The notes under the pieces were generated by a model. It ran no database searches. It saw nothing but the letters and a program-made list of their open reading frames with translations, and had not been told where the DNA came from. From the NCBI GenBank assembly GCA_028023455.1, contig JAQFVV010006197.1, positions 18,785,254-18,849,253 on the forward strand: 64,000 nt of DNA. Direction: 5' to 3'. Within the stretch, counting starts at the first letter, position 1; each line of letters begins with the position of its first letter. Both the position numbers and the translations under genes were made by a program. Source of the DNA: Epiperipatus broadwayi. Its lineage: Eukaryota; Onychophora; Udeonychophora; Euonychophora; Peripatidae. This document shows, piece after piece, positions 25,251-37,290 of this stretch.

Positions 25251-28200
25251 GGATTTTTAAAAATATAAATTTTTCAATTACCCCAGTAACTATATATTCT
25301 TATATATTTTTAATAAATTCATAAATATGTCTTTTTTCTTATTCTTATTTGTAATGAATTTCTTTTGCATAAACTTATTTTATATTTTTTACAAATATAA
25401 AATTTTTTATTCTATATTTAGGTAACTTTTAAACTTTTTAATAATTTGATTTATTTCTATCATTTTAATAATTTCACTATAGTTATAAACATGTATTAAT
25501 TATAATATAATTATATTTTTTGAAAATTTGTAATTATCTTTACATAATTTTGTCTCTTTTAAACATTTATCAAATTTAAACAACTTTAACTGAAAATGTT
25601 TTTTAAATTCTTATATTTTTATATTAATTCCCTCTAAGAGCATCTTTTAAAACTACATATTTTAATTTTCAATCTATGTATATTTATTTAATTAATAAAG
25701 AATATTTTTATATTGTTTTCAAACCCAAATCTTTATTTAAAGTTGGTCTATACTTTTAATTAAAATAGTTTCTTTAATTTTGTTAGTAAAATTAATCACT
25801 TTTATGTTATTTTTTCAAATTTATATTCTGTCCCTAATGAAAGTTAATAATTTTAGATGATCTTTTATCATGTTTGTGTTGGGTTAATCTTGTATAAATT
25901 CAATTCTTTATGTCATTTACATAATTACTTCTGATATTGTTAGTTCGATGTTTTACACTCAATTTTATATATTCCATTTATACAATTTTTATACTTTCAC
26001 CACTTTTATTGTCTGATATATTACATATATTCTTTCTTTTTTTTTTATTCATTATCTTAAATTTTATTACATTGTTAAATTTTTTATTAATCTTACTGAT
26101 AATTTTATTTATATCTTTTGCTTTTTTCATTTCCAGTTTGTTTTGTTTTGGATGACTACAAATCATCTTCAATGCTCTTGCTGTCATGAAAAATTGCATA
26201 CCATTTGAAAATGTTCTGCAGTTCTTGATTTCACTGTCATACAGAGTATGAATTATTTCAAATATTTCATTAGCAGTTTCTTCAAATTTAATACAAAATC
26301 TAATGTTAAAGCATTATTTCAATGAATATTTTTTACAAAGAGATGAAATCACCACCATATTTTGTCATAATTTCCAGTAAAAATATGCTAGCATCTAAAT
26401 CACATCACTAAGCAATATGTATTGATTTGGAGATAACTGTATGCAGCTGGGGAGAGAAACAATTATCTTTTCATTGGATCACATTTTGCATACAAGTATT
26501 TAAAGATCATTTATCTTATTGAATAAATATAGAAAATATTAAATAATTGCAACTGCCAAAGTAAGGTACAAATAAAAGAATGTAACACTTGTCATTATCT
26601 TGACATGATGATTAGTTTTCTCATCACTGAAATCAAATCAATCATCATCAGATTGTGATCATTAAGATGTGATTTATAATAGTTATACTCTAAATGATGA
26701 CATTGAACTGATAGGAGATAAGGAATGATCAATATCCCAAGCAGGTTCAACCTCTACATTTATCTAAGCTGACATAGGGACCCCTATATCAATCTGTTAC
26801 TTGTTTCATAATTGTAACTAAGTATAGTAATAAAGGTATATAATTTAATAAAAGTTAAGATATTTGGCTTATCTTTGGATTTAAGCTTGTAATGTTCTGC
26901 AAATATTTCTAATTAGGTCTAACAACTTTGAAAATAAAGTTATTTTTTATGAATAACCGAATGGTAATTAACTCAAGTCATATGATGTTAAAGTACTTGA
27001 AGTAACTGGATGAGCATCTGTCTAGGAACCTTTAACTCTCAAATCTGTCACTGTACTTACAAAGGACATAGATTTGTTGATTACCTATTAATAGAATATA
27101 TTATGTACAGTATTACAGGTTTTCTTTTTTGTTTCAAAAACTATTTTAAGTTTCATGTAATTGCAAACTCTCTACAGCTATGCACTCCATCTTATACAAT
27201 TTAGTATAGACAATATACTTATTATACTTAAATAAATTTTACATTTTTTTAAATTAATTATCCAATAAATAAGAGTCATGTGATTTCATAAAGTACTTTA
27301 TTTAATAACAAATGCACTTGAACAAAATTGTCAAAACAGCATTTCAATTTTGTGTTTTTGTTATTCATTAAAATAAACAATCTGTATCATTAAATCTCAG
27401 CCCATTTAATTGTTCTCAAAATAGCTATCCTTTTTATGAAGGAGGGGCTGAGACTTGATGCCTTTAAGTCTAATAGTAAGTAACTTAGTGTTTACTATAG
27501 ATTTATTATTCCTAGTCATACTTGAGTCTAAAATATTATCAATCGTATTGTAAATAAAATATTTTCAATATTGTTTTATATTATTGATTTAATTTCATCT
27601 GGTAATCACAATATTCCTAAATATAAAAAATCTTAACTTTTAACTGCTATTTTTGTTTTTTATAATTTAAGCTCTCAAAAATGTTAACTAGACGTAAATA
27701 ACTTAATAGTAGAATTACCTTTACATTTATCTTCGATCATATATGATTTTTCCAAGTTTTACTTGTTTAATCGCTTATTATTAGGTCTTCCATTTTGACA
27801 ACTGAACAGATAGTATCGAACATTTATGATAAATATAACTAGATAATCCATCTACATATTCTCGTGGATCTATCAAATCAGCCATTATATATGCGATAAA
27901 AAGCTTATTTTTGCATTTAATATTTAGTTGTTTACCAAACATTATATTACTGCAAATAGGAAGTAGTGTTTCGCCCCTAGTGAGCACCAGCAATAATTTA
28001 TTTTAAACTATTTATAATAACAATAATAACAACAACAGTAAAATTCTTATTAATTTGATTAAGAATGCAACAACAGATAAATAACAAATCTTAATTTATT
28101 TTATATAAAAACTGAGCAGTTTCAAACCGAATATATTAGTTATAAATACTTTATAGGCAGTTTGAACATGGAACTATTTTTGTAATAATTATAGTTTTAT

Positions 28201-28369
28201 TTTTTAAATAATAAATGAATATTTTTATTGTATTAAGAATTCTAGAGTCCGAGTTAGCAGCAAACTCTGGAATATCTATTTTACCTAAACAATTTTTTTA
28301 AAAGACAATATTATTGAACATTCTTTTTTCACAAGATAATCAATGTGTGAAGTTTCACTACCAACAATT
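25251..28369. other. AT-rich stretch without supported genes
   Basis: T-rich on the plus strand between 25300 and 26160. The ORFs at 25937-26155, 25978-26199, 27010-27204 and 27781-27993 have no recognisable domain. The Lys/Asn/Ile-rich minus-strand frame near 26340-25980 could be a scrap of a retroelement linker, but I cannot support it. Confidence 0.5.
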
Positions 28370-28690
28370 AACTCTATATCTATGTTATCTCATGTGGAGA
28401 GATAACAGTTCAAAAAATGATAAAATCTCATTGTCAGAATATAACCATATATCTATAATAATTCTTACCATCAGCAGGTATTATACATCTGTCATAAGTC
28501 TCATTGTTTTCAAATCATTTTATATCTACAATAAATCTTATCATCAACCAATAACTATGCATTTACTATCTACTTACAATCAGCAGGTAATTTAATCATT
28601 TTCATCAATAGCAGATAACTTATTTGATAAATTGTGCTGCAAGCAGTAAACTATAGGTCTCTGATAATACTCACTATTGACATATAATTA
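28370..28690. repeat. Decayed ~40-bp minisatellite, left segment
   Basis: Degenerate units built on 'atctataataattcttaccatcagcaggta'. The same unit style resumes at 37579 on the far side of the nested insertions, so the two segments were one array before the insertions. Confidence 0.55.
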
Positions 28691-28748
28691 ACCTACTAAA
28701 CATCACATGATCACCATTCTTTATGCTTACACAAGCTGTTTACATAGA
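28691..28748. repeat. Family A flank box, separated from its hairpin by the LINE
   Basis: 'aaacatcacatgatcaccat' and the following 'tta...acaagctgtttac' match the ~50-bp box found on one side of the other family A copies (for example 60543-60588). The hairpin it belongs to now starts at 37402, 8.6 kb away, because the CR1-like LINE inserted between them. Confidence 0.6.
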
Positions 28749-28765
28749 TGTGATGTGATGTATTT
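28749..28765 (-). repeat. 3'-terminal (ACATC)n of the CR1-like LINE
   Basis: On the minus strand the 3' UTR ends in ACATCACATCACATC directly before the family A flank box. CR1-type LINEs end in short tandem repeats that serve in priming; this is the likely equivalent. Confidence 0.6.
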
Positions 28766-28832
28766 TTGGCTTCTCCTTAAACGAAGTCAAGAATATCTCA
28801 GCAATTATGCCCAGATAAACCTGTTAGCCATT

Positions 28833-31800
28833 TTATTCTCCATTCCCCACTCTTAAGACCCCATATTCTGTCCCATCCCATTTCCACAACATAATCTTTG
28901 TCAACTCTATGGCCTTTATATCTAAATCCTCCTTATCTCTTCGCAAACCCAACATAAAAACTAATAACTCACTTTCTGTATAGTCACTTTGTTCATGTCT
29001 ATTCTCCCATAATTTCATTATCGGTACCCTTTCTGCTTTTAAGCATTTACATTCAATCAACAGGTGCCTAATATTTTCTATACCTTCCTTACACAATTTG
29101 CACACTAAATTATCCATAGTTTTCCATTTACATGTATATTCTCTTGTTGCTAAAGATCCCATTTGAGCCTTAAATAATAAACTACTTTCCTTACTATTAT
29201 CATAAATTAACTCGCATCCAATATTCCATTTACTTCTATATATATTTAAACTCTTCTTACCCTCCATACTAGTTTTCCATCTCTCCAACTCCCTATTTTT
29301 TATTAATGCTTCTATTCTTTTATCCCATTCCTTACCACTATAACACTCAACAATTCTCCTAACACAATCATCCCACCTTTTATACAATTATACTGATATA
29401 AATTCTTTATCCAAATCTTTCGCATACCACATTACTTTTTTCACCCATCTTGTTACCTGCCCTTTACTGATAACCCAATTGAACACTATTTTTGCTATTC
29501 TTTTACTATCCATAAACTGCAACCTACCAAACATTTTCATTTTACTTTTTGCATCTCTCATATAAAAACTTAACCATCCCATTTTTCTTTGAATTGCCTC
29601 CTTTGCTGTCCACATCGCTGCATCTAATGCATGTCTTAATACTTCCCTTTGTACTTTCTCTAAATAATCTAAAACCCTTTTACTAATACATAATGCATCA
29701 TTACTATATGTTAACCCTATTACTGCAACTCATTTCCATACTATTCTAGCTACATCATGTTTATTATATGAAAATACTGTTAGTTTCTTTACCAAACCCT
29801 TTCTTTTTTTCACTTCATTTACCAAATTTTTTCTCCCATTCAACCAAGCAATTTTCCTGATTACATAAGATGATTCCCAAATACCTATATCTATCCATCA
29901 CACTTAACTTTATATCCCCAATAAAAATTCTACATCTTCTCTTTTCCCAGTATTAACCATCATTATATTTGATTTTTCTTCACTAAATTTAATCCCCATC
30001 TCTTTACCCACCCTTGCACATGTCCTCAACATAATTTCCATATCTTCTCTTCTTTCTGTACACAAAAAGATATCATCTGCAAAAAAAGACCTGACAAAAT
30101 ATATACTCCCTTGCCACCTATTAATGGTATCTCTACCCCTCTTCCTAGTCTTTCTATTGCTTTCCCCACTTCACTCAAAAGCAACAAAAACAAAATAGGT
30201 GACATAGGGCATCCTTGCCTTAATCCCACCCCATTTTTAACTTTAACTGATTCTTTATCCCCTAACTGGTAAGTAGAATAATTATTTTCATATAATTTCT
30301 TAATAATATTTACTAAAGCTTCATCCATTCCCAAATTGGCTAACCTTACCCATAATCTATTTCTATTTACTCTATCATATGCTTTCTCTATATCTATAAA
30401 ACTCATATATAATGATCTACCTGAATTCCTACTCATCTCCATAAGTTGTGTAACTACAAACAAACTATCTCCTATATGCCTATCTGACCTAAAACCTCCT
30501 TGCATTTCCCCCACTACATTATTCTCTTCCATCCATTTTACAACTCTTCCAGCTACCATATATGAGAAAACTTTATATAAAACTGATGTTACCACTATCG
30601 GTCTATAATTATTTAACTTTCTATGATCCTTACCCTTTCCTTTAAATAATAATCTTATTCTTGTATTACTCCAACTAACCGGAAAAACTGTCTTCTGTGC
30701 CATTTTATTAAAACATGATAATAACTTTGCTTTTGCTCTATGCCCTAAATTCATTACCATCTCTGCTGCCCATCCATCTAAACCTCTTGCCTTTCCACTT
30801 TTCAATCTCTTCCCTGCCTCATTCAATTCATTTTCTGTGAACCTAATATTCTCATTACTACTTCCTTCACATCTAACATCTTTTCTATATCCATTACATG
30901 TCTATTTAAGATTCTCTCTACCTCTTCTCTAGAGCTACACTCTATTCCCTCACCATCTATTAATACTATCTCTCTTTCCCCTATATTTCTCCTTTTAATG
31001 TAATTCCAAAATTTTTTACTCCCATCTCTTCCACTTTTATTAATATCCTCCAACAATTTACTATTTAACTTCATCCTCTCTCTATAATTATCCATTTTAG
31101 CCAATTTCTTCTTTTCTAAGTACTTTCCCCATTTAGCATTACTATCATTTTCACTTTCTTTGTTCTTAATAGCACACTTATATTCTCTGCATGCTTCTTT
31201 CCTCTCTTTTACACTTTTACTAACTCTCTTTTTTTATTACTTTTATTCTTCTGCATATTCTCAACTAAAAGCCTATTTGCCACTTTTTCTATTTCACCAC
31301 ACCAGTCCTTATACTCATCCACATACGACTGCTCCATGATTTCTTCAATTTTTATTTTATATTCTTTCAACTTATTCTTATCATTCACTCTCCATCCACA
31401 TCTTTCACTATTACTTCTACCTTTATTTCTATCCTCCATCACATTACTAACCATTTCTATTACAATAAAATTATGATCACTATTACATACTCTCTCTTCA
31501 TTATCAAACACCTTATTTTCCATATTTTATTCATTCCCTCTTTCTCTACCAATACATAATCTATTGTGTGAAATACATTATTCCTAGACCATATGTATTG
31601 TCCCTCATACATATTTGATAAATTCCCAATGCTCAAATTTACTCTTTGACAAAATTCCTTCAAAAACTGACCATTCTTATTATCTACATCATCAATTTCT
31701 TCAATATGTCCATTCATATCCCCTATAACCATTATTCTCTTCCCTTTTCTTTAAAAATTTGTATATCCTTTACTAGGCATTCATATATACTACTGTTCCA

Positions 31801-32290
31801 CTCCATTACAGTTTGACTATCACCAGTAGCTATATATACTACAGCCACCATCCATTCTTGTCTACCCAACCTTATTTCAAACCACAAATGCTCTTGACAT
31901 TTAACAATATTTAAATATTTCCTCGATATAACACCTATACCACCATTCCTTTTTTCTTTTTCTTTACACCCTGCCATACCACCTCTTTCAAAATAGGTTT
32001 TTCTTCTTCTCTTAGATGAGTTTCCACTATTGCTAATACCTCCAGCTCTTCATTTTCAATTGCTTTATTTAATTCCAGCCACTTTTCTGGTCTCCTACCA
32101 CCTTGCATATTCAAAAACCCAATTTTAACAATTTTTTTTCTTTCCTAACTATTCTTTTGATTCTTTCTTCTCCATTAAGTTTATAACAAACTTTCTTACC
32201 ATTAATCTTACAAAACCATTCCCTCTCCACATCTACACTTAAATCTAAATCAACCATCTTTTGCTTATTTCTTATATCCCCTCCATTCAT
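28833..32290 (-). pseudogene. CR1-like LINE ORF2: endonuclease-reverse transcriptase
   Basis: Starts MNGGDIRNKQK at 32290. The endonuclease begins near 32130 (GFLNMQGGRRPEKW, then AIVETHLREEE) and keeps RNGGIGVI, GDMNGH (near 31720), TIDYVLV and NSDHNFIVIE (near 31470). The RT starts near 30800 (GKARGLDGWAAEMV) and has LNNYRPIVVTSVLYKV, MQGGFRSDRHIGDSL, FIDIEKAYDRV, GLRQGCPMSPILF, the catalytic FADDIFLC at about 30083-30060, and MGIKFSEEKSN. The C-terminal domain (29615 to 28833) has a C-x2-C...H...C cluster (LVCKLCKEG...IRHLLIEC). Frameshifts occur in an A8 tract near 32125, in a KEK-rich run near 31945, around 31500, just before FADD near 30090, and near 29390. At about 1150 residues the length is near normal for the family. 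Confidence 0.88.
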
Positions 32291-32331
32291 CTTCTTTTTG
32301 ATAATATTACAATTTAAAAGCCCACCCCCCT

Positions 32332-32416
32332 TTAAAAGTTTCCCGAATTATATTCTTTAAATATCAAACTCCCTAAAACTTCATTTCCTTGTTTTCCTAA
32401 GTGCAAACCATCTTTA
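32332..32416 (-). pseudogene. CR1-like LINE ORF1, second part: esterase DxxH block
   Basis: Reads SKDGLHLGKQGNEVLGSL to a stop at 32332. DGLHL supplies the catalytic Asp and His of the SGNH fold that are missing from 35921-36815. If the LTR element and one CTAT copy are removed, the two parts join in frame at the KREL/YSKD position, so the gene was split by a single clean insertion. ORF2 begins 42 bp after the stop. Confidence 0.85.
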
Positions 32417-32420
32417 CTAT

Positions 32421-33805
32421 TGTAGCGTTTTCCGTTTTACTAGACCACTATACGCCCCAAATATATATTTGAGCGTGAGTTGATCAAACTGTATCAAGAA
32501 AAAAAAGAAAGTTGTATTTCTATTCTTAACACAGCTATTTTTCCTGATCGACTCCGGCCTATTAATTGATTACGAATTTGTACATAGACATAAATCAACT
32601 TTTAATTTTATTTCCTATGGGCGCCAGGATTCCTAAGAATCCGCTGAAATATGCCGCCAGCACCTCTCGCAAATTGTAAAACAAAGAAAAATAAAAAGAT
32701 CCTTTTATAATATTTTTATTTTGTACGGTAATTCTACCGTAATGAGAATTAATATTTTTTTTTACGATTGTTAGTCCTGGCGTATTGAAACATATTGGCA
32801 AAGGTAACTTACACTTAAATCCTATTTCACTAAAATAAATCTAATAACAAAAATAATAACTTCTATTAATAACGCACAATAAAAAAAAAGTTGATAAAAG
32901 TATAATCTCTTTTATTCTAACAAAATAAAACATTTCTAGGTTAAATATTGTTTAATACTTTGGAGAGAACACATTTAATTTAGGTGGAAAATATATAGAA
33001 AATATCAATATCATTTAAAATAAGCAAAAAGTTCTTGGTTAATTAAGAGTCTCTCATATAGAAATATAAAGTCACTATCGGGATTCCTTTTATAGCTATA
33101 TTTTCACGAGTATTTTTTTTTTTACTATTTAACTTGGTCACAATCAGGGTTATTATTCTTAACTTACCGGTAAGCTTTGTGAATTCACGAATGTTGTAGC
33201 GAACTATGCATAGTTTTCTGTAATAATGAGCTCGGCCGTTCGGTTCTTGCTTGTTCTTGTGGTCCATTTCCCAGTTGGTCACGAAGGCTTTTCCTGGGGT
33301 ACATCATTAGGTCTGATGTTTTCAGGAGCTCCGGTTCACTGCGACATTGCCGAATTCCTTCGGTGACGAGTGATCTTGGACATATTAAATGTTATCCAAG
33401 ACCAACTAGCGAAATAAAACGAACAAGACCCTCCTTCAACCGGATCCCTCCTTTTTATATCCAGTTTTAGGGAAGATTAGAAAGGCATGGTACGAGCATG
33501 CCTTTCTAATCTTATACAGTTTTTTAAAATTTTATGTACTAAAGTCTCTATTTTCTTATCAAGTTTTCGGCCATGTTTAATTAGCTAGAAATATTTTTCT
33601 TTTAGCTTATCTTTTTACTTGCTTTTGGAATTCTTTTTGTTCTCTCCAATTACGTTATTACTAATTAAAAAAATATCGAAGAATAATTTAACTTTCATTG
33701 TACGCTCTTAACAAAAAATTATACTAATCAAAAAAAATCGAAATTTACTTTTTTAGCTTTTACCAAATGCCAATATATTTGTAACATATATAAATAAATG
33801 TTACA
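32421..33805 (-). repeat. LTR (3' LTR in element orientation)
   Basis: 1385 bp, nearly identical to 34538-35916. The outer end at 33805 joins the interior; the end at 32421 abuts the target duplication. It carries a 17-bp-arm hairpin (33473-33513) absent from its partner. On the minus strand the LTR opens with TGTAACAT...ATGTTACA, a short terminal palindrome. The ORF at 32595-32801 is a chance opening repeated in the other LTR. Confidence 0.92.
33473..33513. repeat. Perfect 17-bp-arm hairpin created inside one LTR
   Basis: Arms 33473-33489 and 33497-33513 are exact reverse complements around a 7-bp loop. The 17-bp core 33485-33501 is the exact inversion of 35595-35611 in the other LTR. Confidence 0.9.
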
Positions 33806-34537
33806 ATACCACCAGCGCCGGGAGATGAGAATAAAATAGGGGTTTACACTAATTTTATTCTTAAGTTTTTTAAATTCATATTCGTATTTTTTTTCTGTAG
33901 TAGCGTGCTGATATATTGTGTATACTCATTCACAAGCGACGTTCGGCTTTAATGCCCACTTTTAGGTCTAACGCGGCGGGAATGGAAAATATTTCAACAT
34001 TCATCTGTGTCCTATTCGCTTTAGTGTACTATTACTAATAAGAAGCCCAAGTTATAAGCACAAACGAGCGTTGCTCATCGTTCTGAGTCTTACAGGCCCG
34101 TGGCAACTTGGTCCAACTTGATCCGCCTTCCCCTTTATTGGGATCTCTGCTAGAAATAGTCTGACGAGCATTTAAAGACGGTCTTATGTTCATATACTAC
34201 GGATAAGGACTCGGGGCTATGTTATTCCCCTCTTCAGTAACCGCCTACCCGGTCAAATACTTGTGACTTACGTCTACATCAGCCACGATCGTGTTTTTTA
34301 GACATATATAAAAAAATATACATATATTTTTTTTTTCTGGAAGTCATATTAAAAAAATATCTTCTTTCATATTTTAATAATCTGGGTTTACTTAGTTTTT
34401 TTTTCTTATAATTTTTTTTTTTTTCAAAAAAATCATAATTTATTTTCCGGCTACAGACATTAAATACTCAATTTTATGCCGTTTTTAGATTTTCTCAGGT
34501 CGTGGTTTTTAAATCGAAGCCCGAGTTGGGTCGCCAT
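33806..34537 (-). other. Interior of the LTR element, non-coding
   Basis: 732 bp with higher G+C and CpG than the window. No ORF of useful length, no RT or gag motif and no clear polypurine tract next to 33806. It presumably holds packaging and priming signals only. Confidence 0.7.
34519..34536 (-). promoter_or_regulatory. Primer-binding site, tRNA-Arg-like
   Basis: One base inside the LTR the minus strand reads TGGCGACCCAACTCGGGC, complementary to an 18-nt tRNA 3' end finishing GGGTCGCCA. A GGTCG discriminator end before CCA is typical of several arginine tRNAs. The isotype is inference. Confidence 0.6.
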
Positions 34538-35916
34538 TGTAGCGTTTTCCGTTTTACTAGACCACTATACGCCCCAAATATATATTTGAGCGTGAGTTGA
34601 TCAAACTGTATCAAGAAAAAAAAGAAAGTTGTATTTCTATTCTTAACACAGCTATTTTTCCTGATCGACTCCGGCCTATTAATTGATTACGAATTTGTAC
34701 ATAGACATAAATCAACTTTTAATTTTATTTCCTATGGGCGCCAGGATTCCTAAGAATCCGCTGAAATATGCCGCCAGCACCTCTCGCAAATTGTAAAACA
34801 AAGAAAAATAAAAAGATCCTTTTATAATATTTTTATTTTGTACGGTAATTCTACCGTAATGAGAATTAATATTTTTTTTACGATTGTTAGCCCTGGCGTA
34901 TTGAAACATATTGGCAAAGGTAACTTACACTTAAATCCTATTTCACTAAAATAAATCTAATAACAAAAATAATAACTTCTATTAATAACGCACAATAAAA
35001 AAAAAGTTGATAAAAGTATAATCTCTTTTATTCTAACAAAATAAAACATTTCTAGGTTAAATATTGTTTAATACTTTGGAGAGAACACATTTAATTTAGG
35101 TGGAAAATATATAGAAAATATCAATATCATTTAAAATAAGCAAAAAGTTCTTGGTTAATTAAGAGTCTCTCATATAGAAATATAAAGTCACTATCGGGAT
35201 TCCTTTTATAGCTATATTTTCACGAGTAGTTTTTTTTTTAACTATTTAACTTGGTCACAATCAGGGTTATTATTCTTAACTTACCGGTAAGCTTTGTGAA
35301 TTCACGAATGTTGTAGCGAACTATGCATAGTTTTCTGTAATAATGAGCTCGGCGTTCGGTTCTTGCTTGTTCTTGTGGTCCATTTCCCAGTTGGTCACAA
35401 GGCTTTTCCTGGGGTACATCATTAGGTCTGATGTTTTCAGGAGCTCCGGTTCACTGCGACATTGCCGAATTCCTTCGGTGACGAGTGATCTTGGACATAT
35501 TAAATGTTATCCAAGACCAACTAGCGAAATAAAACGAACAAGACGCTCCTTCAACCGGATCCCTCCTTTTTATATCCAGTTTTAGAGCTTCTGCGCATGC
35601 TCGTACCATGCCTTTCTAATCTTATACAGTTTTTTAAAATTTTATGTACTAAAGTCTCTATTTTCTTATCAAGTTTTCGGCCATGTTTAATTAGCTAGAA
35701 ATATTTTTCTTTTAGCTTATCTTTTTACTTGCTTTTGGAATTCTTTTTTGTTCTCTCCAATTACGTTATTACTAATTAAAAAAATATCGAAGAATAATTT
35801 AACTTTCATTGTACGCTCTTAACAAAAATCATACTAATCAAAAAAAAATCGAAATTTACTTTTTTAGCTTTTACCAAATGCCAATATATTTGTAACATAT
35901 ATAAATAAATGTTACA
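34538..35916 (-). repeat. LTR (5' LTR in element orientation)
   Basis: 1379 bp, pairs with 32421-33805. In the region equivalent to the other LTR's hairpin it reads 'gcatgctcgtaccatgc' (35595-35611), most likely the ancestral orientation because no palindrome is formed. The ORFs at 34712-34909 and 35343-35585 are incidental. Confidence 0.92.
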
Positions 35917-35920
35917 CTAT

Positions 35921-36815
35921 ATAACTCCCTCTTTCCAATAAACCAATCCCAAACATCCACAAACACAACATTATTTCTCTCACACAATTTTTTCACTCTC
36001 ATTTATAAAACATGCTCTATCTAACAAATACCTCTTATCAAATCTTGGTAATACTGCAACTACCCCTACTCTTCCTTTAATCTCCCTCAAATTTCTAATC
36101 AATTCTACATACTCAACAATTACTCTCTCTGATGGCTCTAACAAATTATTAGTCCCTACCATAACATATACATCTCTACTACCTAGCTTTCTTACTTTAT
36201 CTGTCACATCCCTAATTTTTGCTCCAGGCATACATACTCTAACATACCTGCTTCTATTTTCTCTTGCAATATATCCCCACATTCTCTTATTAGTGAATCT
36301 CCTATCAACACTGTCTCATAATCTACTTTCTCTACTCCATCTGTAATCTTGTCTACCATCTTCTGGACCTCCTTATCCATTTCTTCCTTATCATTTCTAC
36401 TCAATAATTCCTTTATCTCCTCACACTTTGTTTCTAACAATTTTACTTCTACATCCTTCACTTTTTCCTCTATCTTACTTATTCTCTGTCTAACCATTTC
36501 CATTGCATTACTACTTTCTCCACCCACATTTCCTGTCACTCCACTAAAACCATAATCTGTCCTATCTTCCTCAACTACATTTTCCTCCCTCTCCTCTGAC
36601 TTTCTCTCTAGACTACTTACACTTAAAAACCACTTTCTCACCTCTTTAATCACATTTACACACTGACTACATAACCAGAAACCTGTCACATCCTTCCTAT
36701 TCTTATTCAAACATTTCAAATGATACACTTCAGCACACACTGTACATTCTACTAATGCTCATCTAATTCCTTTCTGCCGATTGTATATACACTGTGCCAT
36801 ACAAATACAATCCAT
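35921..36815 (-). pseudogene. CR1-like LINE ORF1, first part: PHD finger, coiled coil, SGNH esterase
   Basis: The first Met (36815) gives MDCICMAQC, followed by an in-frame stop and then VECTVCAEVYHLKC...FWLCSQC, together a C4HC3 PHD-type zinc finger (36815-36650). A Glu/Lys-rich coiled-coil stretch follows (about 36600-36350). The SGNH/GDSL-type esterase domain has VLIGDSLIREC (block I, catalytic Ser, near 36315), PGAKIRDVTDKV (near 36225) and VMVGTNNL (block III, near 36155). The frame shifts near 36260 and 36000. At 35920 the domain stops in WFIGKREL..., where the LTR element begins; the missing catalytic Asp/His block lies at 32416-32332. The esterase's role in the CR1 life cycle is not settled; membrane or lipid interaction has been suggested. 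Confidence 0.82.
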
Positions 36816-36848
36816 ATTCTTATTTTTCAATTCACCTATTGTATATTT

Positions 36849-37290
36849 GACTTTATAATGCCTCTCCTATTCTTCAAACACCCTTATATGGAAAAATAAA
36901 AACTTTTTCTCAAACTTGATCAAACTATAACCACTTATTTTCTAACGTTAGGTCTCCCAAACATTAACTTTTTTATCAAAATAAATGTCTTTAAAATTTA
37001 AAAAAACCTTCAATAACAAACTTAACTAAAATGAATTAAACTTACATACAACTTTTTTTATAAGTACCTCTTTATAATACCTCTCCTACTCTTCACACAC
37101 CCTTATACAGAAAAAATAAAAACTTTTTCCCAAACGTGATCAAACTATAAACACAACCACGTGTTTTCTAATGTTAGGCTCCCAAACATTGCCTTTTTTC
37201 TTAAAATAAATGTCTATTTTAAAATTTTAAAAAACTTTCAGTAACAAACTTAACTAAAATGAATTAAATTTACACACAATTTTTTTATAA
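36849..37290 (-). promoter_or_regulatory. Two tandem ~218-bp 5' UTR monomers of the LINE
   Basis: Units start with 'ctttataatRcctctcctaYtcttca' (plus-strand view) at about 36851 and 37069, and share 'aaactttttcYcaaac', 'gatcaaactata', 'tctaaYgttag' and 'aacaaacttaactaaaatga'. They lie just upstream of ORF1 on the transcribed strand. In mouse L1 and some other LINEs such 5' monomers carry the internal promoter; that role here is inference. Confidence 0.6.

Larger units (their letters stand above)
32421..35916 (-). mobile_element. Non-autonomous LTR retrotransposon (LARD-like), young
   Basis: Two long direct repeats (1385 and 1379 bp) start TGTAGCG and end GTTACA on the plus strand and flank a 732-bp interior. 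The 4-bp target duplication CTAT is seen at 32417-32420 and 35917-35920. The LTRs differ at only about ten sites plus one rearranged segment, so the insertion is recent. The interior has no gag, protease, RT or integrase, so the element must have moved with proteins from another copy. A TGG-starting primer-binding site next to the 34538 end places the element on the minus strand. A 4-bp duplication with TG...CA ends suits Ty3/Gypsy-type integrases. No envelope-like sequence is present. Confidence 0.9.

Noticed and set aside
25978-26199. Lys/Asn-rich minus-strand ORF as a retroelement protein
   Set aside because: Low-complexity composition without any diagnostic RT, EN or gag motif.
32595-32801. 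Short ORFs repeated in both LTRs (also 34712-34909) as conserved proteins
   Set aside because: They recur only because the LTRs are duplicates; no motif and the frame differs at the N-terminus.
33816-33835. Primer-binding site on the plus strand beside the other LTR
   Set aside because: No TGG start next to the LTR end there, whereas the minus-strand site at 34519-34536 has one.
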